From Pseudevernia furfuracea (Eukaryota > Ascomycota > Lecanoromycetes > Lecanorales > Parmeliaceae), in assembly GCA_022315425.1 (NCBI GenBank), contig JAIUPT010000016.1, positions 1 through 64,000 of the forward strand: a DNA stretch of 64,000 nucleotides, read 5' to 3'. Of this stretch, positions 8,932 through 20,662 are shown piece by piece. Every line of letters starts with the position of its first letter. Within the stretch, counting starts at the first letter, position 1. The translations under genes and the position numbers were made by a program. The notes below the pieces were generated by a model. It made no database searches. It was not told the DNA's origin and worked only from the letters and a program-made list of their open reading frames with translations.

Positions 8932-10698
8932 ATGGAGGATGGCCTCGATGTCAGTGGCTGCGACGTAGACGGCCGAAGCCTGTTACACTACATGATCAGC
9001 ACAGGGTTCTATACGATTGTTCCCATGAGCCTCTTGATTTCTCGCGGTGCGGATCCCAATCGTGCAACCGAGCAAGGCGAAACGCCTTTGCATTTTGCAG
9101 TTAAAGTCGAACTACCTCTGATAGTGAAAGAGTTGCTTGCTGGGGGAGCCAAACCATTTGCGGCTGACAAGAGCGGAACATCGATCTTGCACTATGCTGT
9201 CAGTTCAAGAAGTGCTGCTGTTGTTGCCGAGATCCTTGAAGCTCTGAAAACCGAGGCGGGTGCTTCCCATACAAGGCACCATTTTCCCTTCCCCATTACC
9301 AGCAGCTTCAATTTTAAATACCGATTAAATGACCCTGACAATACCCGAGAACGTACGACCGCCCTCCAGATTGCAGCGCAGAACCACGACACAGAAGTTG
9401 TCAAACTCCTTTTGCGGTATGGCATAAATCCAGACGCAAGGGACTCAGATGGTAACGTGGATTTGCATCACGCTTTTCGTGGCACATCCAAAAGCGCCAA
9501 GGATGCTATCTCCTGCTGTCGCCTCTTATCCAAGGCTAATACTAAGCATTTGCCACACAACGAAGAGGGCGACACACCACTACACCACGCAGCTCAGCTG
9601 CATGACGGAGATTCCTTCCGAGAGATCCTGATCTTTTTCGTAAGAGAGCGCGGATGTGATATCAATGTGCAGAATTCGCGAGGAGAGACAATATTGCATC
9701 AGACTGCCAGGCAGATATCAGTTACATCAGTCGCTACCATCTTGGAGTTTGGTGCAAAGCCCAATCAAAAAGACAATCAGGGTCGAACGGCAATGCACCT
9801 TTTTGTTCAGGCCGCATCCCTTGTTTCGGGGTCTCAAGTATGAAAGAACGTAGAATGAAGAATGCCGGAGATCCTAGTTGGTGGTGGGGTTGATTCTCTG
9901 ATTCGGGACAGAACCCGAGATTCTGGTGGATACACAGCAATGGACTACGCCGCTATCAATGGCAATGATGTGTTATTCTTCCACCTTTTTCAGATTGCTC
10001 GTCAGAGGCTGCGCAACTCTGTAGGACCCCATACATTGCACGAATTTGCACGCCCAGAACAATGGCTGTCATCTGCTTGGTCCTTGTCAGTAGCTGAAGA
10101 GCAGTGGCGTATGGTCAAGCAGCTGTGGGCTTATCACTTGGATTTTGACCCAGATATATCCCTCCTCGTATAAACAGCAGACGCACATCTGCTTAAATTT
10201 GTCGTTACAGTAGCCGATATTCAACTGCTAGCACGTTTTCGCCAGGGCTTCTCTGCGACACCACGTGAAATTGAACTAAGCCGTGCGATATCACATGAAA
10301 CTAGACTAAGACGTTCTGTAAGTCCACTGGTAGGACGTTCACGTGGGTCCGATCAAGGCTTAGCTAATACAACGCAGCATGATCTCATTCGTATGACAGA
10401 TTTACCTATTATCTTGAGGACTTCTTCGTCAACTCCTCAGATCTGGTCATCAATGCAGCTGGAGTTCTTTGAGGCTTGGGTGAACCGCCTTGATGTTCAT
10501 CGAGGTGGAAACCCACTCAATGAGATCTTCGATTACATGGCCAGACTGGACTTCCCAATACTTCATGCGTACTATGGGAATGCCGATCAACAGCGAGTTT
10601 TGGCGAATGAAAACGCGTTTCGATGGGAGGATTATGTCGATGAAAGAACCACTCCATATCGTGCGAGGAGTGTTTTTGGGTTTAGTTTATTCGATTGA
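8932..10698 (+). pseudogene. Ankyrin-repeat protein gene, 5'-truncated and stopped three times
   Basis: One reading frame runs from 8932 to the stop at 10698 (588 codons) with only three interior stops: TGA at 9841, TGA at 9853 and TAA at 10171. The first ~300 residues carry ankyrin repeats (DGRSLLHYMISTG, GADPNRATEQGETPLHFAV, then further GxTxLHxA blocks), and GGYTAMDYAA follows the first two stops. The last ~180 residues match no domain I know. All three stops can come from CGA or CAA by a single C-to-T change. The frame opens inside an ankyrin repeat right at a MITE-like module, so the true start was lost. I tested introns across the stops; the frame-keeping option would be only 33 bp. Ankyrin genes of this size are common in fungal subtelomeres; the role is unknown. 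Confidence 0.85.
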
Positions 10699-10814
10699 TA
10701 AATGCAAGTATAGGCCTCCGAATTAAATTCGTGAAAAGTAATCGGCGGACGCAATATTATCCGATTTAGCGTATTGAAAATCCTCTGCGTCTCTTAGCAT
10801 TGAAGATTGACCAT

Positions 10815-10985
10815 TCTTTGTTATCCATGAGGTCTTATATCTCATGAATCCATCATAGATCTCCATGCTTTCTATTCTTCATCCACTGTAGCCTATGAAA
10901 GGTTATAAGCCCGGTTGACTTTAGAAGATAGAATTTAAATCTTTGCCCTAGGACTAACATCCAGAGCACTCTTTTCAAGCATACC
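10815..10985 (+). mobile_element. Fragment of the copia family element: LTR end plus leader
   Basis: This matches, in reverse orientation, the 22800-22930 end of the copia element described below. It has the last ~95 bp of the LTR, then GGTTATAAGCCCGGTTGAC (the primer-binding region, one transition from the other copy), then leader sequence up to GAGCACTCTTTT. Differences from the other copy are mainly transitions. Sequence on either side (10699-10814 and 10986-11359) shows nothing recognisable. Confidence 0.8.
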
Positions 10986-11359
10986 TCACTCACTCACTCA
11001 TCGTTTAGCAGGGTCGAGAAGATGTAAGATATACTATATCTCTCTTCGCAAAAAAGACGAGACAATCAATTAACAGTATCAGATTTAATTTAATAGCTTG
11101 TGTTACAATGCTTAGGAAGTAAAAGATTTTTTCGACGATCTCCCCACCTCACTCAAGTCTTTATTTTAATCAAACCCAGACTTCTGGCGCTGATACCGGC
11201 GCTCCTCGAATAGCTGATTCACGTGTTGATAGTATATGCTACGGGTGTAGGCGATAATATGTGGCACACGACTTGAGTAGCATGAGAATGTTGTATGTAC
11301 TCAATATGAGAGTATTGCTATGCAACAAGCCACATCCTATCTGCATCACACAAGTGCCG

Positions 11360-12421
11360 CTATGTGCCCAGATCATCGTCCATAACGCCAGCCAGCTTGA
11401 TCTTAGCGGCAATCACACCACCAGGGCACTGCTCACTCCAGGTCACCATGACCTCGGCATTTTCCTCGTCGGAAGCCCAGAGTTGTGGGTATATGCAGTA
11501 CATCCACTTGCCCTTGCTCGTCGGTTCTTTTATACCCTCCGCTTTGCACAACGCCTCGAGCTTCCATGGGCCTTCCAGCTTCGCAGATGCACCCATGTAG
11601 ACCTGGCTGTCTGCCCACTTGCTCGTGCCGACGAACACGAACGGCCTCTCTTCACCGAAAAGCTTCGATCGCACAATGGCGCCTTGCTGCATACCTTCGA
11701 TTACCACTGCCGCATTCCGCCAATCTTGTACATAATCAACACCATCCCAGTAATAGTGCGCCTCTTTGTCTCCTAGACGCCCTTCGTAACGGCCCTTGTA
11801 GACTCTGGCAAGAATGATCTTGCCATCAGGTCTATCACCGTAGAGGTAGATGAAATCGCCGTTCGCAATAGCTGTGAACGTTCCCATGCGAGGCTCGTCG
11901 GGACCGAAGATGAGGTTGTCCATACGATGAGCGACAGGCAACTCGCTCCAGGACTCGATGACCTTCGCGACCCCAGTACCGAAGTACTCCAGATTGCCGT
12001 TCCCGTGGTCGACGCTCTTCTGATACCACAAACGGCCGGTACCATCCTCCATCTCGACCACCCCGCCGAAAGCCCAAAGGACCACACGACCCATTTTGCT
12101 CTCCTCAAGCTTGTGCTCTTCAGACGTCAACCGGAGGAATGGTTTAATGAACCCGTTTTCTTCAACTTCGAGATATTTGCTCTTGAGCGGCTGCTTAGCG
12201 TCCTTGATAATTGCGGCCGTATTACTGGCGAGGCCGACAAATTCTCCATTGCTGTCATTGCAGAAGGTGTCACCGAATTTGAGATAGATTTTTCCGAAGA
12301 GTTCGAAGCTTCGACCGATATCTCGAGAGTGAAAGATGCCGTTGACTTCTTCGACGTAGCCCAGAATCTCAGTTTGCACTACCTTAGGCGGATAGGCGGC
12401 AAAGCCTTGCTTATTAGCCAT
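11360..12421 (-). CDS. DUF4185-type beta-propeller protein (glycosyl-hydrolase-like), intact
   Basis: A single uninterrupted 353-residue frame starting MANKQGFAAYPPK. Its texture is that of the DUF4185 family: blade-like segments such as LFGKIYLKFGDTF, GDFIYLYGDRPDGKI and FVFVGTSKWADSQVYMGAS, spaced by short linkers, and a C-terminal GGVIAAKIKLAG. DUF4185 proteins resemble five-bladed propellers of glycoside hydrolases; substrates are mostly unknown. There is no signal peptide, so a cytosolic location is likely. It has normal codon use and no stops although both neighbours are broken by transition-type mutations. It could be a recent arrival or a gene under selection. Family call fairly sure, function not. 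Confidence 0.7.
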   Translation of the reverse strand: MANKQGFAAYPPKVVQTEILGYVEEVNGIFHSRDIGRSFELFGKIYLKFGDTFCNDSNGEFVGLASNTAAIIKDAKQPLKSKYLEVEENGFIKPFLRLTSEEHKLEESKMGRVVLWAFGGVVEMEDGTGRLWYQKSVDHGNGNLEYFGTGVAKVIESWSELPVAHRMDNLIFGPDEPRMGTFTAIANGDFIYLYGDRPDGKIILARVYKGRYEGRLGDKEAHYYWDGVDYVQDWRNAAVVIEGMQQGAIVRSKLFGEERPFVFVGTSKWADSQVYMGASAKLEGPWKLEALCKAEGIKEPTSKGKWMYCIYPQLWASDEENAEVMVTWSEQCPGGVIAAKIKLAGVMDDDLGT

Positions 12422-12920
12422 CTTGAAGGTAGAGATGTTGAGGTTGGCTTATGAGACAGTGATCAGTGAGTTAATGATGAGTTGTTAGTGATTCAAAGTT
12501 GGACGATGAGGTGAAGTACTTGATTGTTTGTGACTGGAGTGTTATCTAATGGGAAAGCGCGACCAAGCTGAAGTTCAGCCCTACTGGACCAAACTGATTG
12601 TTGGCCTAGATTATTAAAGGACACAAGATGCTCTAGATCACTAGAGATGGCATTTCTGTTCACGTCAGGTTCTACAATGTACCTAACGGGATAATAGCAT
12701 CAAGAATCTACATTTAACAGCGAGCCTGTCCAATCTCCAATTTTCGACGTCAATGTTCTAGATAGGAGACTGCGTACTGAGGAAACCTTGCAGATAATCG
12801 AACTGATGAGATGCATGGCATGTAAAATAAAGACTTAAATCTGATACTGCACTAATGAATGCTGGCTAGATGAGGCAATACGACAGTATCATTATGACGT
12901 AAACCCTGCCAATCTTTTCA

Positions 12921-13115
12921 TGTTGGAATGTATAACAGCTATGAGGTCTCGTATTGAGATAACAATAGAACGACTCTATTGCATAACTATATAGAATACA
13001 TATAGTGAATAAAGAAGAAAAGAAGGAGAAGGATCGCTAAGAGTCGCTCACTAGCGCCTCGCTAAGAAGCACGCTAGTGCGGGCGGAACGGTCTATGATT
13101 GGCTGAATTCCATCA
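12921..13115. mobile_element. Solo LTR, diverged copy 1 of a 194-bp LTR family
   Basis: Starts TGTTGGAATG and ends GAATTCCATCA, matching the element at 23932-24125 along its whole length. It differs mostly by transitions and a few gaps (for example GGGTGGC versus AGATAAC). The flanks CTTTTCA and CTTCTCA are similar, possibly a decayed target duplication. No internal retrotransposon sequence lies beside it. Confidence 0.8.
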
Positions 13116-13412
13116 CTTCTCATGTGCTACCTCTGGAAAAAGCAGTAAGCAAGTCAGATCATGACGCTTTATCATGATTCTCAGAAATCGAACTGAATAC
13201 CATGTCGAGCAACTCAAGTCGCTCTATCGCCATTTCTCAGGTTTATCTTCTCTCTATCCTTGTTGCTTGTGTCAGCTTTTCCCGGGACATCACTTCTCCG
13301 CTACTTTTCTAGGCTTAGAACGACGCTGTTTTCTGCGGAGCTGGGCCCTTTTACCGTCCCCTTCATCCTCATCAAACCTCATTTTCGGCCAACTTAGCCT
13401 CATCATCGCTCT

Positions 13413-14027
13413 TTAGTTTACGCTTTTCATTGGCCTTTTCCACGAGCGCGAGTAAACCTTTCCCGCTTTCGCAGAACCTGAATCTCTCTTTTCCGACCTC
13501 GTCCTTTTGACCAAATCTTCAATGACACAAACCTCACACAGGTCCTCGCTTTGCTTACCCTCCTTAGCTCTAGATTGAGGGTGCTTTTCTCCATGGGCTA
13601 GGAACAGCTAATGTAGCATGTACTTCAGTCTGTCTGATACCCTCACCTCGAGATATGATCACGTAGTATCCCTCTCCACGGCCTTTTGTCTCTTCACCCT
13701 TTGGTCAGAAGGTGGGCTCCACCCGAGCCATTGACAAAGGCGGAAGAAATGTGTATCAACGACGAAGCATGAACGCTGCAAGCAAAACAGAGCGACACAA
13801 GCAGCAGTCTTTACGCCGATGCCGGGGTATATTTCTGAAATGCTAATGTGCATGTTCGCTCGGTCAGCTTTGAAGATCCTAGAAGTGATTAATGAAGCTG
13901 CGCTTAAGATAGTGACTACGTGTGATATAGCCAGCCTGCCTTGCAACCAATGGCAAGCAAAATTTTCCTGGGTGCCATGCTGGCGCGAATGTTTTTCCAG
14001 CGCATGTGTATCAGATGCGCAGTTCAT
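13413..14027 (-). pseudogene. HhH-GPD DNA glycosylase (endonuclease III-like) pseudogene
   Basis: The minus-strand frame contains the helix-hairpin-helix and catalytic core signature of this superfamily: YPGIGVKTAACVALFCLQR followed by FVVDTHFFRLCQWLGWSPP. In the latter, the Asp of VDTH is the family's catalytic residue. Two in-frame stops interrupt the downstream part: TGA at 13659-13661 and TAG at 13608-13610. The same frame continues beyond them with LEVRVSDRLKYMLH and a basic C-terminus to 13413. The TAG lies where relatives have HQLF, so CAG to TAG is likely. The N-terminal part is poorly recognisable. Intact members remove damaged bases in DNA. This copy cannot make a full protein. Confidence 0.7.
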
Positions 14028-14593
14028 ATAAGAAATGACAGAGCTACATGCTGTGCAGTGACCTCTTTCTGGAAGAGATATCTTTGTAGGAGTAGCCGGC
14101 GTTGTTTTCTGTGAACTTCTGCAACTTTGTTGAAGAAGAATATACGAAAGAGGGCATCAAAATGTTTAAAGATCCCCCATCCGTTGCTCAGAGTCTAAAA
14201 TCACTGATCCGCGCACTCTACATACATGCTTTAAAGAAGTAGTTGTTTGGCATGCGCATTAACGATCCTGCGACCGAAGTGAAAAGTGTTGATGCAGGGT
14301 CACAGCTGTAGATCTGATTAAGACGCGGGCCTTTTACCATTGCACACTGACTCTTTCTTTTTGAACAACTGGACGGGCATCGTCAGTTCGAGTCGCAGCG
14401 CTGCAAGACTTAGTCTCGTTACTACCCGCAAAATAAATAAGAGCACGAAAATCCTTCGACTAGTCACCCCAAGAAACAAAGCGTTCGTCTTCCTGTGAAG
14501 CCAATTCCTACGCACTGCGAATATTATGTCCCTCTAGCAAACAATTCACGCAGGGTTCAATCAACACTCCAAGCCAAGTATGAGACCATCATC

Positions 14594-15648
14594 AATGTGC
14601 CGGCTGCTGGTACCTCTTATTTCACAACCGCTCAAACACCACCGTACGGCACAGCTTTCGACCCCGCCACCAAACGGCAAGCCCATCCTCAAGCTCTTCT
14701 AGCCTTTGAGGCTGCGCTGCTTGACATTCCAAAATCGCATCTTCGTCTCACCGCTATGTTAATACTCCACGGAAAATGATCACCACGACGCCTATCATTT
14801 CGTACATCTCGGCGGCATCACCTCGCGTGGCTCTGGTCTCACAAGGGTGGAAGCCACGGCGGGATTACCGGAAGGACGGATCTCGCCCGTAGGTTCTGGC
14901 CTTTGGAAAGATTCTCAATCGAACCCTCGAGAAAGATTGTACGGTTTGCACAAAGTCAGGGCCAGAAGGTTGGGACAGGGCTCTCCCATGCCGGGAGGAA
15001 AGCAAGTATGATTGCATCATGGCTAGGTCACGCGACCGTGGCGAACGAAGAAGAAGCCCATGGATGGCCTGAGAATGCCTACGGGCCGTCAGCCATCGCG
15101 TTGGTAGCTCGAGAACCGGATCCGTCTCACTTTGGAGATTTTGGATCTAGCGCAAGAGATTATGCCGGAGAAGATGCCGTTGTTTTTCTCATTTCAGCGC
15201 CACAAATCGGTTGGAAGAGACCCAGCCAAAGACAGAGGGTTAAGAGTTGAAGGATAATATACGCTTTGCCGAGAGATTGGCTAATATCTGTGTTGACTTG
15301 TTGAATATTATCGCATGGGGCGGAAATCATCCCAAGCAAAAGCCCCATATGGATCAAGCTGTGGGATTACCTTTTCTTCCCCGGAATTGCAAGAAGGTGA
15401 TAGAGGTTCACAAGTTTAAGCAGGCCTTTGCGAAAGAAGTCAAGAGTGCTATAGACGATATGAAAGCCATTGATGTAAATGGCGGTATCATTAACCGAAA
15501 GCAAGCGAACGAGCTCTTGGAGAATCATGGGCTTAATACAGCCATCGTCAGGAGGAATTTCCTTGGGAGCCCCGGAACAGTTTGGGTATTTGCAGAGGAG
15601 TTGGGCGTGGAGATCAAGGTGTCTGGTCAGATTGGATGGGCTCATTGA
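14594..15648 (+). pseudogene. Old yellow enzyme (NADH:flavin oxidoreductase) pseudogene
   Basis: Pieces of one FMN-dependent oxidoreductase lie in order but in different frames. They are an N-terminal TSYFTTAQTPPYGTAFDP (near 14612), then KPILKLF-stop-PLRLR, FQNRIFVSPLC-stop-YSTEND, HFVHLGGITSRGSGLTRVEA, LSHAGRKAS with GWPENAYGPSAIA, and the C-terminal GGNHPKQKPH plus ELLENHGLNTAIVRRNF with GTVWVFAEELGVEI to 15648. Both interior stops (TAG after KLF, TAA after SPLC) stand where relatives have Gln, so both are C-to-T. Frameshifts and loss of roughly the middle third make it non-functional. Intact homologues reduce activated alkenes with NADPH. Confidence 0.8.
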
Positions 15649-16024
15649 GAAAGAGTTGGCCCAAGACGACCGTCGAGTAGGACTTGTAAATATCGGAGCT
15701 AGACCCTGAGTACCCAAATTCGATAATGTTAGAACCCGAAGGTGAAGGCTATTCCTAAATCTCTCGAGCAAAACAACCTGCGTTTGGGAACCACAATCAC
15801 CACAACTAATGCCAGACTATGATAACAGACTCTTCTTTACGAGAGAAAGCAGTGTCAACATTGCGCAAGATGAAAAATCAGCATCACACTTTCTACAGCT
15901 CGACCCTCAGCGTTAGGAAGTCCATGCCGTAGTACTCTCTGCCTTTATATCCTTACCTCAGAGGTTCCGCTTGAATATTCCTCCCTTTGATCTCGTCCTC
16001 AAGCTTTCTCGCGCTTGCCTCTTC

Positions 16025-17792
16025 TCAGAAGTCTTTCCTCGCATGTTTGCTAGATCTCCTGATTCTGTTCCCGAAAAAGTAAAACAAAAAAGGCACAGGC
16101 AGGAAGCCACAACCTAGAAACCCCAGCAAACTACTCGCCCATGCATGTCCCATGCGATTGTACATAGGCGCAGCAATTAGCACAAAGGCGGCACCAAAAA
16201 TGCAGCGAAGGAAGGTGTTGCCCGCCAGGACCGAGGCCGCATGGTCTGGATAGGCGTCCGGAAGATAGTTCAAGATCGAGATCTACAGTGATCATGAATA
16301 TTTAGTCGCGTGTTGAACTAATTGGGAGCAAGAAGGAGCTTACGAAAACCGATAATCCACCGATGCTGAACAGACCGCTGCTCATGATTGGTACAATCCA
16401 GTGAATATGAGGATTTGCTCCCCACCCAAATGAAAAGAGACTGATTGGAATCAGCCAACACCCCGCCATGAGCGGAATGAACCGTTTCTCTGGTTGGCGC
16501 CGGCAATCGCTGTCAAATTTCTTTGACTCTGTCAGGCGGAACCACACGAAAAATATGCAGGTTGCAAGTATGGCGCCGCAAAGAAGCCCAAAAAATGCCA
16601 GCCCTACTTCACCTTGGTTGAAGCCATAGATCTTTTTAAAGACGATTGGAAAAGACTCGAGCCAAGCGAAGAGCAGGACACAAATCAAGGCCGTATAAGC
16701 GTTGAGGAGAAGACAGATTGGCTCCTGAAAGCAAAGAACCCACGGACGCACTATCGTCTCATAGATCATCCCTCCACCGGTGACATTCAGAGGTCTGAGC
16801 TCGGCTTCAGACCGGAGGGAATCATTCCCAGTCCTTTGGCGCATGCGCTTGGCCCTTCGGTATAGGATGTTTGAAGGACTCGTCTCGGGGAGGAAGCAGA
16901 ACACGAACAGCAGTATCGGTCCATTGACCCACACCAACTCCCAAATCGTCCATTTCCAGCCCATGGCCTGGGCTGCGAATCCTCCCACCAATGGACCCAA
17001 AGTCGGCCCAATCCAGGTGCTCAGCTCCCAGAGCCCTAAGCCGTAAGATCGCTTCAGCGGGAGGTACATGTCGTTGACGGTGGCGCCGCCTAGAGCCATC
17101 GCTGGTGATCCAAAGAAGCTGGACAGGAAGCGGAAGATTAATACCGTCTCTATGTTTGTGGCTAAGGCTATGGGAAGTTGAAGAAGGATGAAGACGGCAA
17201 GAGTTGCGATATAGACAGGGTTTCTACCGATAGTCAGAGCCTCGGACAGGGGAGACCAGAGCATGGGACCTGTTGCGTAGCCTATGATTGAGAGCGAAGT
17301 TCCAAGCGTTGCAACAACTTGGCTGACATGAAGATCGTTCATGATACTAAGAGTCCCTGGGGAATAGATCGAGGACCCAAGGTAGAGGAAACTATTCAAG
17401 AAGAAGACTTCGGTGCATATCAAGATCTTCATATAGGGCGAGAAGTTGAGAGGATTCTACGTGATTGGATTAGCTGCGCACTGTCGCGGACTAGACTTGA
17501 CGAGCACCTCTGAGTCATTCGGCCCATACCAATCTACCACTTTCTCTGCTACACCGCGCTCAAGTCCGTCACAAGTGTTTTCGGATGGCTGAAACACCGA
17601 CTCTTTCTCTAATACTAGGCTATTTTGCGTAATCTCGGACACTAACGTAGCCTTTTTACTTGCATTTTGTTGAGTTGTTCCGTCATAAGAGCGCGGCCAC
17701 CAAGGCGAATGTTGCGCAGGAAGCGCTGAGTCTTGCTTGATCAGTACTCGTAATAGATTGTCGAGCCCAGTGTCACGGATGACGCCTTTCAT
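16025..17792 (-). CDS. MFS drug:H+ antiporter (DHA1-type), three exons
   Basis: Exons 17792-17508, 17456-16344 and 16282-16025 give a 551-residue protein. Intron 1 (17457-17507, 51 bp) has a CTAAT branch and TAG acceptor and removes an otherwise in-frame TAG. Splicing joins GPNDSE to NPLNFSPY, matching the GPNDPENPxNW signature before TM1 in fungal DHA1 pumps. Intron 2 (16283-16343, 61 bp, GTAAGC...CTGTAG) joins GGLSVF to ISILNYLPDAYPDHAASV. Membrane segments follow in 12-TM arrangement, with a GPTLGPLVGGF motif C and LPETSP. It should export small toxic compounds at the plasma membrane. It looks intact despite lying in a decayed region. It is not linked to the cluster at 40-63 kb. Confidence 0.85.
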
Positions 17793-19965
17793 AATGTGTT
17801 GTCTTGCATAGATTCTTTGCGAGTCGCAATTTATGAGGGTGATTAAGGGGAGTAGAGAACCTTAAAGGTAAAAGCGCCATTGATCGTTAGGAGTTTTGGC
17901 GGATTAAATCACAAGGCGTACGAGTACCGACTGATAGTGATGACGCTCCTTTGCAGATATGCTATAGTATTATGCGGTCAAGCGCAGCGTTGAGCCGAGT
18001 TAGTGTGTTCACGCTCGTTGGATTCTGTTGGCACTGCAATTTCCTCCCTTTTCACTTTAACTACCAACTTCACATGTACAAGTCGAACTGTACAAGTTCA
18101 AGCGAATCCCGAATCGTTAGAATTCATAGTAGAAGTCTTGTATTGAACCTTTTGAGCTTCGACTCATTGTTTGATTGAGGAATTAGAGGGTGTGAAGATA
18201 GGAAAGTTACTCCCGAACGACGTGATCCACCTCGCGTACAGGTTTTATACAATCATGACGCCCTAGATTAGTGGTTCTCTTGTAGAGCTTTGATAATGTA
18301 GTAGCGTGAGAATCGCAGTGATAAGGACTGTAACCCTATATTTAGAGATCTTATCATCCTGCCTGATACCCGAAAAGTTGATGATGTGAATAGATGAATG
18401 GGGGGGAATTGGGTGCAGCTATAGTTTGGCAACCTTTGCAACGACAGGGGACTAAGTCAGTCTTCCAACTCGCCGCTGTTCCTGCGCGAATAAGAAGACT
18501 CCAAAGAATGGGTGTTACTATTCTCGAACATTTCAACGCGCAAGCAAGGCTAAGATACTTGCGGGTGGAGTACACAATCGAGGAAGAAGAGATTCCCTGC
18601 AGGGCAGCTACCAACTGATCATCATTACCCCAGATTGTCGCCAATAGCAATCGACCAGCGAAAAGCCGGGGGGGGGGGCCGTTCAAGCGCGCCAGCAAAG
18701 TTCCGATATGGCGATCCCATTGACCTGATTCCATCTGGATGAGGTTTAATCCGTGTCTCGCTAAAGCCAAACTGCGAGTTTTCACAAACACTTTGCAGAT
18801 CGCACAAGTCGCCATAACGAAAGTAGATTACGCTTAGGTATTTCACCAAAATACTGGTCTCCGTTGCAGTCTTGCAGAGATCGACAGGGAGAGTCATGGA
18901 CAACGAGCGCTGTATTAACTAGTTCCAGCAGTGACTTTACTCTCGGAAGGCATCTCTGTGGCGGGGGACCGTGCATAAATTGAATTTCAGGGGTCTCTTC
19001 CGGGGGGTTATACAGGCATCGGCCTCCAATCCGAGATGGGGCCAGGTACGGGTCTGAAGCACGTCTAAGCGCACTAGCCAGCCAAGCAATCTTTCAGGCG
19101 AGGCGTTATCCGTAGTTTTAGCGCAGGAGTCACACAGTCCAGGACTTTCACAACAGCGTATGATGTTATCGAAACCGATTAGAATACCTGCTGTGGACGT
19201 CGCAAAGATTTTAACTAGCAAAATTCCATGACTTGGAGTTCTCTTCCGAAGAGGTGGTCGATTTCTGGGCGACCCTTCTCAATGTGTCCCCAGACTTCAC
19301 CCACGCGAAGCTCACACAGAAATGCCCCATCTCGCGCGCGAAGCGTCCAAATCTCACGGTAAACAAGCTCAAAAGATGACACTTATTCATCAAGTCTTTC
19401 GAGCAAACAACACGGATAGCATGAACAAGAACGCAAGCAGGCATCGAGTCAAGTAGATAAAAACATACACGCCCTCAACGTCTCCGACCGTGCGGCTCCC
19501 AGAATTCCAACCGGCAGACTCTCAGAATTTTGTACGTAGCTACTTCAGCGGCACTGCCTCAGCTACTTGCGTCAGAGGCGTTTCAATTTTCCGCCGTCTC
19601 ACAGAGGAGAGGAGGCCCGATAGCGGGGAAACGGAAATAGAATCCGAGAAGTTGCAGCTGGGATTTGGGAAGGGGATTTCCGCGAGGATGAATTGCGTTA
19701 TATCGGGGCGGTCTTGAAGTTGTGTAAAGGTTTCAAAGAAAATCACGATCGCTATAGCTCAATGCGCTAGTCTGATTAAAGCTTAGCGTGTTACAGATCT
19801 GATGAAAACTTCGTCTCGACTTTCCCCCGTTCCTAGTTGCTCATAGAATGAATGTCAAGAGAAAGAGACAGGTAGAGAACCGGCCACGAGAGTTCTACAG
19901 ACATGACTTACACGTATTGACGCCTCCTCGTAAACCCAATTTGGAAGGGTCGTTGAGTCTAGTGA
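17793..19965. other. Stretch of 2.2 kb with no supported gene
   Basis: Several short overlapping frames occur on both strands (for example 18354-18815 and 18625-18903 on the minus strand), but none carries a recognisable domain and they overlap each other. A poly-G run lies near 18670-18678. The minus strand between about 18620 and 19220 reads like a broken coding sequence with shifts, but I cannot name a family. Treat as decayed or intergenic DNA. Confidence 0.5.
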
Positions 19966-20407
19966 CCCGCAGGCCAGCCTAGTTCTAGTCTACAGTATTT
20001 GAGTCTTCCAAATATCCGAAGACTGAAAATCAATCAAGAGATTGAAATTTATCTCCCAGAAGCCATCTCACGCATCCTGCAGGCCAACTATGCGCCTCAC
20101 CTTATCACTCCTGGACAGCCATTGGTGTTGGGCATGCTAAGAACGGTTAACGTTTGCAGCGAAGCGATGAACTTATCTAAACCTCTATCCACGATCCCAA
20201 GCGTCGGGAAGTTGGAGACTACCTTGCTAAAGTACTCGGATCGAAATCACCTTATGCTCCCGCATTACCGCGTGAGAGCTAGGATGAGGTCTGTCACAAA
20301 GCTCGATTTCAGCCTAGAGATGAGTGTTGATTTGCTCATCAATATAACAGCCTTTCGCGGGATATATGAAAGCGGAAGTGCCATGATACCACGATTGGCG
20401 GATACTT

Positions 20408-20605
20408 TGTCATAGGCTACAGTGAATGAAGAATAGAAAGCATGTAGATCTATGGTGGGATCCATGAGGTATAAGACCTCATGGATAACAAAGAAATGCT
20501 ACAAACATCGGTGTAGAAGCAAACTACGACATGCAGTCGACATACAGTCGACATGTATAAAAGAACGCTAGAACATGTATAAAATGACCTAGACACAGTC
20601 CGACA
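20408..20605 (-). mobile_element. 3' LTR of the copia element
   Basis: 198 bp, TGTC...GACA ends, preceded by target duplication TACTT. It is more A-rich than its partner: at seven of the ten differing sites it has A where the 5' LTR has G. Confidence 0.93.
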
Positions 20606-20662
20606 CTCCCTCTGGCTAGCCAAGTCATATCTGAGGTTATTCAAGTCTAGCTTGCATCGTTC

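Noticed and set aside
9838..9870. Intron bridging the first two stops of the ankyrin gene
   Set aside because: The frame-keeping version would be 33 bp, shorter than fungal introns, and no branch site is visible; C-to-T stops explain the data better.
17457..17459. Apparent nonsense codon TAG in the DHA1 transporter
   Set aside because: It lies at the acceptor of a well-formed 51-bp intron whose removal restores GPNDSENPLNF, so the gene is most likely intact.
18354..18903. Two overlapping minus-strand frames of 92-153 codons
   Set aside because: No recognisable motif, mutually overlapping frames and a poly-G run; likely chance or decayed sequence.
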